Shown here: positions 53,266 to 61,156 of the stretch, in pieces
How positions within the stretch are numbered: position 1 is the stretch's first letter
How the letters are laid out: each line of letters starts with the position of its first letter
Assembly: GCA_041678045.1 (NCBI GenBank)
Contig: JBAYOV010000010.1
Span: forward strand, 1-64,000
Direction of reading: 5' to 3'
Source of the DNA: UBA2357 sp041678045
GTDB taxonomy: Bacteria > Pseudomonadota > Gammaproteobacteria > Burkholderiales > Rhodocyclaceae
DNA: 64,000 nucleotides
Notes under the pieces: generated by a model
Databases searched by the model: none
Seen by the model: the letters and a program-made list of their open reading frames with translations, nothing else
What the model was told of the DNA's origin: nothing
Translations under genes and position numbers: made by a program

Positions 53266-56200
53266 AACCCCTGTTGTTGACGATGCAGGCCTTCGGGCCG
53301 TTTGCCGGCGTGCAGCGTGTGGATTTTCGCCTGTTCGAGCGCAGCAACCTGTTCCTGATTCACGGCCCCACCGGCGCGGGCAAGACAACCCTGCTCGACG
53401 CCCTGTGCTTTGCGCTGTATGGCGAAACTTCCGGCGGTGAGCGCGATGCACGTGCCATGCGCAGCGACCATGCGGCGACCAGTCTGGTCACCGAGGTGAC
53501 ACTGGAATTCATGCTCGGCGCCGAACATTACCGCGTGCAGCGCACCCCGGCCCAGCGCCGGCAGCGGCGTCGGGGGGACGGGCTGACCGATGCAGCGGCC
53601 ACCGCGCAACTGGATCGCCGCGAGGCCTCCGGCGCGTGGGTCAGCGTGGCCACGCAGCCCGGCCGGGTGACCCAGGAGGTGCAGCAGCGGCTGGGCTTTG
53701 ACAGCGAGCAGTTTCGTCAGGTGATCGTGCTGCCGCAGGGGCGTTTCCGGGAGTTGCTGAGCGCCGGCTCGGACAAGCGCGAGACGATCCTGCAGACCCT
53801 GTTCCGCACCGAAACCTGCCGGGTTCTGAGCGAACGGCTGAAGGTCGCCGCGAAGGCGCTGGAGACGGAGGCACGCGACCTGCGCCTGCGCCGTGAAACC
53901 CTGTGCCGGCAGGCGGATGTAGCCGATGTGGAGGGCCTGCTGCAGCGCCGCGAGGCGGTGTCCGCCCAGGTGCTGGCCCTGCAGGCGCAGGAGGGCGCGC
54001 TGCGGGCTGCCGATCAGCATGCGGCCACCGCACTGCAGGCGGGGCGTCAGGCCCAGGCGCTGCTGGCCGAGCAGCGGGCCGCGACCGAGGCGGTGCACGC
54101 CCTGCAGGCCCGGCATGCGCTGATCGAAGCCGAACAGGTCCGTCTGCAGCAGGCGCGGCAGGCGGAGCGCATCCGCCCGCTGGATGTGGCGCGCAGCGAG
54201 GCCGAGCGGGCCCATGCCCAGGCGCAGAGGCGCCTTCAAAAGCTGGTGGATGAGGCCGCACAACTGATTCAGGCCCGCCAGCGTGCGGCCGATGCACTGG
54301 CCGAGGCCCTGGTACGGGTGCCGGAGCGTGAGGCACTCAGCCGCGAACTGACCGAACTGCAGGGGCGTGTCACGGCGGTGGCGCAGCTCGAAGCGGCCGG
54401 CCGCGAGCGCCAGCGCCTTGATGCGACCCTTGCGGAAGGCGAGCAGGCGCTCGCGCAGACCCTGCAGGCCATCGGGGACGCCGGGCAGGAAGTGAGCACG
54501 CTGCAAGACAGCTTGCGAGCGCACACCGAAGCCGCAGCACGACGGGAGAGCCTCGAACTGCGTCTGCAGGCGCTCCGGCGCGAACAGCAACGCCAGAGCC
54601 GGCAGGCCGAGGCCTTGGGCAGCCAGGCGCAGGCGCGCACGCGTCATGCGGCGGCGCTCGAAACCCTGCAGGCGGCGCACACTGCGCTTGCACACGAACA
54701 GCAGCAGGCAGAGGCGTTGGAGCGGGCGTGGATGAGCGGACAGGCAGCCCGGCTGGCGGCGGCGCTGCAGCCGGACTGTCCCTGCCCGGTATGCGGCAGC
54801 GCCACCCATCCGGCACCGGCTCATGCAGGCGATGACGCTGCTGCACCGGCGCCGGACGAAGCCACCCTGCGCGCCCAGCGGGCACGGGTGCAGCAGGCCA
54901 TGACGGCGCGCGACGCTGCGCAGCTTGCCGCCATGCAGGCCGCATCGGCGCTGCAGGTGGCCGACGCGGCACTGCTCGCGGTGCAGCAGGATGCGCCCGA
55001 GGTGCCGGTAGAGGCGGGTTCGGACGCACTGGCGGCCCTGCAGCAGGCCTTGCAGTCGGCCCGCGAAGCTGGACAGTCCTGCGAGCGCGTGGCCGCGCGG
55101 CTGGAGGCGGCGAGCCAGCATCAGACGGCCCTGTCCGCGACGCGGGAACAGCAGGCGGCGCACTGCGAAACCACGCGGCGGGCACTTGCCGTCGTGGCGC
55201 GCGAACTTGAGCTGCTGGGCAAGGACGTGCCCGAGGCCTTGCGGGCACCCGGAGCGCTGTCCGCCCGTATCGACAGCCTGACTGCCCGGCGCGACCATCT
55301 GGATGCCGCGCTGGAGCAGGCACGGCGGGACGACCAGCACGCCGGTAACCGGCTGTCGGCCGCGCAGGCGGCACAGGCGGCAGCACAGGACGAGCTTGGG
55401 CGAACGCAAGAGGGGTTCGGCCGCAGCCGCGATGCTTTTCTCCAGGCCCGCACGGACGCCGGTTTTGACGACGAGGCACACTGGCGGGCAGCGCTGCTTG
55501 CGCAGGAGGACATGGCGCGCCTGGAGCGCATCATCGGCCAGTACCAACGCGACTGTGCGGCCGCCGAGGACCGCTTGCAGCGTGCCACAGGCGCGGCCGA
55601 AGGGGTGACGCTCCCCGACCTGCCGGCGCTGGAACAACAGGCCACCGCAGCCCGGCAGGCGCTGGAGCAGGCGCTGGCGGGCCTGCGCGAGGCGCAGACG
55701 CGGCTGCAGGAGATCGGGCGGGCGCTCGATGCGCTGGACGAACTGACCCGGCGGGCCGGTGAGCTGGAGCGGCAGTATGCGGTGCTTGGACGGCTGGCCG
55801 AGGTGTCCGGCGGAGACAATCCGCTGCGCATGACCTTTCAGCGTTTCGTGCTTGCCACCTTGCTCGATGAGGTGCTGGAGGCGGCGTCGCTGCGCCTGTC
55901 CAGAATGAGCCGGAACCGCTATGAGCTGCAGCGCGTGCGTGGCGTCCGGGACTTGCGCAGTGCCGGCGGGCTGGAACTGGAGGTGTTCGACCATTACACC
56001 GGCAACGCACGTCCGGCCAGTACGCTGTCGGGCGGCGAGGGGTTTCTCGCCTCACTGTCGCTGGCGCTGGGGCTGGCCGATGTGGTGCAGTCGCGCGCGG
56101 GCGGCGTGCAGATGGAAACCCTGTTCATCGACGAGGGCTTTGGCACGCTGGACCCGGAGAGTCTGGATCATGCGCTGCGCACGCTCATCGACTTGCAGCA

Positions 56201-56315
56201 GGCTGGCCGCATGGTGGGCGTGATCTCGCATGTGGCCGAACTGCGCGAGCGCATGGATGCGCGACTGGAAGTGCAGCCGACTGCCGATGGCAGCCGGCTG
56301 AAGGTGGTGTGCTGA
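53262..56315 (+). CDS. sbcC: DNA repair ATPase SbcC
   Basis: 1017 residues. Walker A GPTGAGKTTLLDAL near 31, two long Ala/Gln/Arg-rich coiled coils, a zinc hook CPCPVCGSATHP near 506, the ABC signature LSGGEGFLASLSLAL near 922 and Walker B TLFIDEGFGTLD near 953. SMC-like partner of SbcD that tethers and opens DNA ends. No sign of truncation. Confidence 0.95.
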   Translation: MKPLLLTMQAFGPFAGVQRVDFRLFERSNLFLIHGPTGAGKTTLLDALCFALYGETSGGERDARAMRSDHAATSLVTEVTLEFMLGAEHYRVQRTPAQRRQRRRGDGLTDAAATAQLDRREASGAWVSVATQPGRVTQEVQQRLGFDSEQFRQVIVLPQGRFRELLSAGSDKRETILQTLFRTETCRVLSERLKVAAKALETEARDLRLRRETLCRQADVADVEGLLQRREAVSAQVLALQAQEGALRAADQHAATALQAGRQAQALLAEQRAATEAVHALQARHALIEAEQVRLQQARQAERIRPLDVARSEAERAHAQAQRRLQKLVDEAAQLIQARQRAADALAEALVRVPEREALSRELTELQGRVTAVAQLEAAGRERQRLDATLAEGEQALAQTLQAIGDAGQEVSTLQDSLRAHTEAAARRESLELRLQALRREQQRQSRQAEALGSQAQARTRHAAALETLQAAHTALAHEQQQAEALERAWMSGQAARLAAALQPDCPCPVCGSATHPAPAHAGDDAAAPAPDEATLRAQRARVQQAMTARDAAQLAAMQAASALQVADAALLAVQQDAPEVPVEAGSDALAALQQALQSAREAGQSCERVAARLEAASQHQTALSATREQQAAHCETTRRALAVVARELELLGKDVPEALRAPGALSARIDSLTARRDHLDAALEQARRDDQHAGNRLSAAQAAQAAAQDELGRTQEGFGRSRDAFLQARTDAGFDDEAHWRAALLAQEDMARLERIIGQYQRDCAAAEDRLQRATGAAEGVTLPDLPALEQQATAARQALEQALAGLREAQTRLQEIGRALDALDELTRRAGELERQYAVLGRLAEVSGGDNPLRMTFQRFVLATLLDEVLEAASLRLSRMSRNRYELQRVRGVRDLRSAGGLELEVFDHYTGNARPASTLSGGEGFLASLSLALGLADVVQSRAGGVQMETLFIDEGFGTLDPESLDHALRTLIDLQQAGRMVGVISHVAELRERMDARLEVQPTADGSRLKVVC

Positions 56316-56381
56316 ACCGGTGGCGAATGACCCCGTGCCTCCGTACCCCTGTGCGTATGTGGGATACGGCTGCGCGGCCGC

Positions 56382-58055
56382 TCAGCGGCAGGCGGTCAGC
56401 GTGGTGCTGGCGGGCAGTACCGGCGGGGCCGAAGACAGGGCCTGGCTCAGGCGCGGATCGCGCTTGTAGATGTCGGGCTGAACGAACACCGTGCCCTGCT
56501 CCGATACCCCGGCAGTCCAGTAGGCGACCAGTATCGGGACAGGATGGGCCAGTTCGAGGTTCCGCGTGCGACCGCTGTCGAGCAGTTCCCGGAAGCGTTC
56601 GGGGCTGACGCTGCCGGCATCGGCAATCAGCAGATCCACCAGATCGGTGGCGTTTTCCACACGCACGCAGCCGGAGCTGAAAGCGCGCTGGTCGCGGGCG
56701 AACAGGCGCTGGCTGGGGGTGTCGTGCAGGTACACCGAGTAGGGGTTGGGAAAGCGGATGGCGATGCGCCCGAGTGCATTGCCCGCGCCGGCATCCTGAC
56801 GCAGCATGATGGCACCGGGGCTGCTCCAGTCGATGCTGTCAGGGTCGAGTTCGCGCCCGTTGCGGTCGAGCACGCGCATGCGGTTGCGGGCGAGGTAGGC
56901 CGGGTCACGGCGAATTTCCGGCAGCTTGTCGTTGCGCAGGATGGTGGGGGGCACCGTCCAGGTGGGGTTGAGCGTGAAATGCGTGATCTCCGAACGCAGC
57001 AGCGGCGTCGGGCGGTTCGCGCGGCCCACCTGGGTGCGGGCCTGCCATTGTTCGGTGCCGTCGCGGTAGTAACGGATCATCGCGCCGGCCACATCCACCA
57101 GCACCATGTGGTCTTGCAGTTCAGCGGCCAGCCAGCGCAGGCGTTCAAGGTTGATGCGCAGCTTGTCGCGCTGCTCTGCGGGGGAGACGTTGAGCGCGGC
57201 CAGCGTGGCCGGCCCGACGATGCCATCGGTTTCAAGCTGGTGACGGCTCTGGAACTCGATGACCGCCGCAACCAGGGCGTCGTCATACACCTCGCTGTCC
57301 GGCATGTCACCCACCCCCTGCGCGGCAAAGGTTTCAGCCAGGCGCGCACGCAGCAGGGGGACGCGCGCGCTGCGTTCGCCCGGGCGCAGCGAGGGACCGG
57401 AGGGCAGGGGTTTCCAGTCCTGTATGTCCTGGCGCTGGTCGAGAGTCTTCAGGGCGCTGCGCAGCGCCTGGTAGAGCGGCAGCGACGGGCGGGCCCGTGC
57501 GAAGCTGCCGGCGAGATCGTCGATGTCGGCCGCTGCGGCGGCAATCAGGGCAGGTGCCGGGCCGCTGCGTCGTGGGGCCACCGTGCTGGCCCGCCACAGC
57601 GGTTCGACCCGTTCGGGGTCCAGTCGGCCATGGTGCAGGTGTGCAATGGCCTGCAGATAGGCACGTGAGGCAAGCACATCGTCGCATTCTGCCAGCGGCA
57701 CCGCGTCGCGTGCCCATTGCATGAGTTGTTGCACGCCGTAATCGTCCGGCCGCAGGCCGTCGTGTTCGAGTTCGAGCAATTGTGCGACCAGTGCCTGCAG
57801 CCGGCCAGGGGTGTTCCAGACCGGTGCGAAGCCATGATGGGCGTAGAACTGGCGCAGCGTCTCGGGCCCCACTGCATGGGCCGTCCCGGTAGGGCTGGCA
57901 ACTTGTTCGAGCAGCAGTTGCAGCCCGGAGGGGGCTGGGGGCTGGGGGATGGCCACCGCCACGCCCTGAACGCTTTCGGTGGCCAGCGCCGGACCGGCCA
58001 GCAAGGCCAGGACGAGAATGGGCGTCAGGAGATGGGAGGTTCTTGTTCGTAACAA
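56382..58055 (-). CDS. L,D-transpeptidase of the YcbB/LdtD type
   Basis: 557 residues. Signal peptide (LLTPILVLALLAGPALA), a scaffold region with LRQFYAHHGFAPVW and DDYGVQQLM, a peptidoglycan-binding domain near 255-290 (VYDDALVAAVIEFQSRHQLE; DGIVGPATLAALN), and a YkuD catalytic domain with YLHDTPSQRLFARDQRAFSS followed by GCVRV carrying the active-site Cys. Forms 3-3 cross-links or attaches proteins to peptidoglycan in the periplasm. It converges with sbcC and is divergent from a second YkuD-like gene. Confidence 0.93.
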   Translation of the reverse strand: MLRTRTSHLLTPILVLALLAGPALATESVQGVAVAIPQPPAPSGLQLLLEQVASPTGTAHAVGPETLRQFYAHHGFAPVWNTPGRLQALVAQLLELEHDGLRPDDYGVQQLMQWARDAVPLAECDDVLASRAYLQAIAHLHHGRLDPERVEPLWRASTVAPRRSGPAPALIAAAAADIDDLAGSFARARPSLPLYQALRSALKTLDQRQDIQDWKPLPSGPSLRPGERSARVPLLRARLAETFAAQGVGDMPDSEVYDDALVAAVIEFQSRHQLETDGIVGPATLAALNVSPAEQRDKLRINLERLRWLAAELQDHMVLVDVAGAMIRYYRDGTEQWQARTQVGRANRPTPLLRSEITHFTLNPTWTVPPTILRNDKLPEIRRDPAYLARNRMRVLDRNGRELDPDSIDWSSPGAIMLRQDAGAGNALGRIAIRFPNPYSVYLHDTPSQRLFARDQRAFSSGCVRVENATDLVDLLIADAGSVSPERFRELLDSGRTRNLELAHPVPILVAYWTAGVSEQGTVFVQPDIYKRDPRLSQALSSAPPVLPASTTLTACR

Positions 58056-58358
58056 GGCTTTTCCTGGAAACAGGCGCTGCTAGAATAGCGCCACCCTTGG
58101 ACAGGGCGGCAGCCGGAACGCGGTTGTTGTCGCCACGGACAACGCGCGGCACCTTACCGGCCACCGCGGCGATGTGCCGTTCTCAAACTTGCGAGCCGGA
58201 CGCCCTGCCAGTGGCATGGTGGGGCGTGCGGAGGGGTTTCATCATTCATGGACCCTGTCGGGTGCGTCCGGGTTCAACGGGCGTCGGCAGGGTCCTGTTT
58301 CAGTCTTGGTGCGCTTTTTCGGGGCAGCGCTGAGATCGTATCAAAGAGGATCGATAGC
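58056..58358. other. Divergent region between two L,D-transpeptidase genes
   Basis: 303 bases without a gene. TAGAAT at 58081-58086 could be a + strand -10, with a poor CTTTTC at the -35 position; it would give a leader of about 265 bases to the + strand gene. A weak TTGTC/GACAA hairpin lies near 58125-58140. Nothing else is recognised. Confidence 0.35.
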
Positions 58359-59075
58359 ATGATGCATAAGTTGGGCAGAAGTATGTTGTTGGCGGGCATC
58401 AGTGTTGTATTTTCGTCGCATCTCATGGCCGCATCGCCGGCCGAAACCAGTTTGATCGATTCACTGGCCACCGTGGCACCCACACTGGAACGCAAGGTGC
58501 TGCAAAAGGCGGTCTCCGCCATGGAATGTGCGGTGAGCGCGGGCGCAAGACCTGCCGAACGTCTGGCGGTGATCGATTTCTCCAAACCCTCTTCCGAGCC
58601 CAGGCTGTGGATCTTCGATCTGAAGCGCAAGTCCCTGCTGCTGGAGGAATTGGTGGCGCATGGCCAGAACTCGGGTGACGACATGGCCACCGCATTTTCG
58701 AATGTGGTGGGCAGCCATCAGTCCAGCATTGGCCTGTTCCGCACGCAGGAGAGTTATTTTGGCCGTCACGGCTATTCCTTGCGCATGGACGGGCTGGAGC
58801 CCGGCGTGAATGACAAGGCGCGCGAGCGGGCCATCGTGATCCACGCGGCCGACTATGTGGACCCCGCCTGGATTACCCGTCAGGGGCGCATCGGCCGCAG
58901 TCAGGGCTGCCCGGCGGTGCGTCCGGAGGTGGCGCAGCAGGTGGTCGATAGCCTGAAGGACGGGCAGTTCATGTTCTCGTATTACCCCGATCCGGAATGG
59001 CTGCAGAGCTCGGCATACCTGAACTGCGAACCCGGTCGGGTGGCGGCGCTCGTGGCGCCGTTCTCAGGGTCCTGA
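58359..59075 (+). CDS. Small murein L,D-transpeptidase-like protein (YkuD_2 family)
   Basis: 238 residues from ATG 58359 (AGAGGA upstream; a second ATG follows). Signal peptide MMHKLGRSMLLAGISVVFSS to about residue 25. The family core has LAVIDFSKPSSEPRLWIFDL, GSHQSSIGLFRTQESYFGRH, YSLRMDGLEPGVND and the catalytic segment RIGRSQGCPAVRPEVA with Cys in SQGC. It has no peptidoglycan-binding repeat. Periplasmic cell-wall enzyme by family; exact reaction not established here. Confidence 0.85.
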   Translation: MMHKLGRSMLLAGISVVFSSHLMAASPAETSLIDSLATVAPTLERKVLQKAVSAMECAVSAGARPAERLAVIDFSKPSSEPRLWIFDLKRKSLLLEELVAHGQNSGDDMATAFSNVVGSHQSSIGLFRTQESYFGRHGYSLRMDGLEPGVNDKARERAIVIHAADYVDPAWITRQGRIGRSQGCPAVRPEVAQQVVDSLKDGQFMFSYYPDPEWLQSSAYLNCEPGRVAALVAPFSGS

Positions 59076-59092
59076 CCGGGGCCGGTTCGGGT

Positions 59093-59626
59093 TCAGTTGG
59101 TGGTGAAGCCGGTGCGGCACAGCGCCGGCACATATTTCCGGTTTTCGTCCATGGCATCCGCAATGCGGGTCAGTTCGGCCTGAATCAGCCGGTCGAGCGG
59201 GTCGTCCACTGGCTGGGTCGGGCTGAACTGGCCGCTTTCGACGATGCGTCCGGCCAGGCGCGCAAAGCGCACATGGCCGTCCATGTGGGTCACATGGCTT
59301 TCCATGAAACGATACAGTTCCCGCATCAGCAGGATCAGCACGATGCCGCTGCCCGTGCCCAGGATGCCTGCCGAGGAAGCGGTCAATCCCAACTCGGTCA
59401 GGCCGCTGCTGGCCATCACGGCATTGCTCAGGCCCGCAACGAGCAGGGCGGCCAGGCTGCCGATCCCCACCGTGCGACCGATCAGGCGTCGTCGTCGCAG
59501 CGCTTCCTGACGGCGCATGGCCTTCATGAGTCGGGCAAGTGTCGCGTAGTCCTGTGCAGACCCGTAGAACCAGGCGGGAACGTGGGCGTTCCTGATGCTT
59601 TCCGGGTGGATCGTTTCGTTCGACAT
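59093..59626 (-). CDS. Hypothetical inner-membrane protein
   Basis: 177 residues from ATG 59626, with GGAGG just upstream. A basic cytosolic segment (KAMRRQEALRRRRLIGRTV) precedes two hydrophobic stretches (IGSLAALLVAGLSNAVMA and GILGTGSGIVLILLMREL), followed by a charged C-terminal half. No family is recognised. It is divergent from the efflux genes and shares with them an upstream region with tandem repeats. Confidence 0.6.
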   Translation of the reverse strand: MSNETIHPESIRNAHVPAWFYGSAQDYATLARLMKAMRRQEALRRRRLIGRTVGIGSLAALLVAGLSNAVMASSGLTELGLTASSAGILGTGSGIVLILLMRELYRFMESHVTHMDGHVRFARLAGRIVESGQFSPTQPVDDPLDRLIQAELTRIADAMDENRKYVPALCRTGFTTN

Positions 59627-59956
59627 ATGGCCTCCGGCTGGCGAGCAATCGTGAGTATTGTGAGTCTGGCAAACACGATGTTGCATTTCAAGTATTGCAT
59701 ATGGATTGCATATGGATTGCATGGTCGTGAAGGTTTTCCGCAAAAGAAAAACATCTGTTTCCAGCCCGGTTCTTGCGGCGTTGCACCGGTCGGCGACACT
59801 CGGGTGCGATGTCCGGGTTTCTGTCGGGCACACTTGCGGGTATGCGATTGGTAACCGTATGATGAGTGCTCTTACACTTTGATACGAGCAGTTCGTGCGC
59901 TGCGGGTGAGGGTGTGCCGGGCAGTGGCAGGGCTGTACGCAGTGAGGTTTCGTGCA
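59627..59956. other. Divergent intergenic region with tandem repeats
   Basis: 330 bases between the membrane protein and the efflux adaptor. It contains the tandem repeat at 59694-59724. No regulator gene and no clear promoter is seen. Confidence 0.4.
59694..59724. repeat. Tandem 11-bp repeat, two and a part copies
   Basis: ATTGCATATGG occurs twice head-to-tail (59694-59704, 59705-59715), followed by a third partial copy ATTGCATGG (59716-59724). The period is about one helical turn, as for cooperative regulator sites. Confidence 0.6.
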
Positions 59957-61150
59957 GTGAAAGCCACCACACGTCGAGGGAATTCCGCCACAAGGGCGGA
60001 TCGTCTGGCCAGGGGGGCTGTGCTGCTCCTGATGTTGCTTGCGGTCACCGGCTGCGATCTGGTCGGCGGGCAGGCGGGGCAGAAGCCAGCTGCAGCCGTA
60101 CCTCCGCCGCCACCTGTGGTCGAGGTGACCGAGGTGCTGGTGCAGGATTTGCCACTCGTCAGGGAATGGGTGGGGGTGCTCGATGGCAATGTGAATGCGA
60201 CCATCCGGTCGCAGGTCACCGGTTATCTGATCAGTCAGAAGTATCGCGAAGGCGATGCGGTGAAGAAGGGCCAGATCCTCTTCGAGATCGATCCGCGCAC
60301 TTTCCGGGCCGAGGTGCAGCAGGCGGAGGCGGCACGCAACCGGCAGCGTGCGCTGTTCGAGGCGGCCACCGCGACGCTGGCGCGGGTCAAACCGCTGGCC
60401 GAACGCAATGCGCTCAGCCAGCGCGATCTGGATGAGGCGATGGCGTCCGAGCAGTCGGCGCGCGCCGCCCTGGAGCAGGCCAGCGCCACGCTGGAGACGG
60501 CCCGTCTGAATCTGGGCTTCACCCGGATCGAGTCCCCCATCGATGGCATCGCAGGCATCGCCAAGGCCCAGATCGGCGATCTGCTGAGTCCGGGCGCGGC
60601 ATCCGAGCTGACCACGGTTTCGGCGGTCGATCCGATCAAGGCCTACATCAGTATCAGCGAACGCGAGTACCTCGATTTCCTGAAAGATCGCGATTACCGG
60701 GTGAATGACCATCCGCTGCAACTGGTGCTGGTCGATGGCAGTGTGCACCCGTATCCGGGCGAGGTGACGCTGGTCAACCGCGAGGTTGATCCGACCACCG
60801 GTACGCTGAAGATCGGAGCGTTGTTTCCGAATCCGGAGGCACGCCTGCGTCCGGGGCAGTTCGCCAAGCTGCGCGCCACGGTGGCCATGCGCGAGGGCGC
60901 CCTGCTGGTGCCGCAAAGGGCGGTGAGCGAGGTGCAGGGGCGGTATTTCATTGCGGTGGTCGATGCACAGAACACGGTGCAGATGCGGGCAGTGGTGCCG
61001 GGCCAGCGCACGGGTTCGAACCGGGTGATCCGCGAGGGGCTCAAGCCCGGTGAGCGTGTGATTACCGAGGGGACGCAAAAGGTGCGCGACGGGATGACCG
61101 TCTCCCCCCGTCAGGCTGCGCCAGCGGCGGCTTCCAGCGGCGGGGAGTGA
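59957..61150 (+). CDS. RND efflux periplasmic adaptor (MexA/AcrA family)
   Basis: 397 residues from GTG 59957; the frame has no ATG and other GTG or TTG starts exist back to 59879. The lipobox LLAVTGC puts Cys33 at the lipoprotein cleavage site. Membrane-fusion motifs: VVEVTEVLVQDLPLVREWVG, the lipoyl halves (YREGDAVKKGQILFEIDPR and RIESPIDGIAG), an alpha-hairpin of about 70 residues between them, and a beta-barrel with LNFPNPEARLRPGQF-like spacing. Bridges the pump to an outer-membrane channel that is not in this window. It is six bases upstream of the pump gene. Confidence 0.92.
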   Translation: MKATTRRGNSATRADRLARGAVLLLMLLAVTGCDLVGGQAGQKPAAAVPPPPPVVEVTEVLVQDLPLVREWVGVLDGNVNATIRSQVTGYLISQKYREGDAVKKGQILFEIDPRTFRAEVQQAEAARNRQRALFEAATATLARVKPLAERNALSQRDLDEAMASEQSARAALEQASATLETARLNLGFTRIESPIDGIAGIAKAQIGDLLSPGAASELTTVSAVDPIKAYISISEREYLDFLKDRDYRVNDHPLQLVLVDGSVHPYPGEVTLVNREVDPTTGTLKIGALFPNPEARLRPGQFAKLRATVAMREGALLVPQRAVSEVQGRYFIAVVDAQNTVQMRAVVPGQRTGSNRVIREGLKPGERVITEGTQKVRDGMTVSPRQAAPAAASSGGE

Positions 61151-61156
61151 GCGCGA

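Noticed and set aside
58043..58333. 96-codon + strand frame in the divergent transpeptidase region
   Set aside because: No ribosome site, no recognisable domain and composition like out-of-frame GC-rich sequence.
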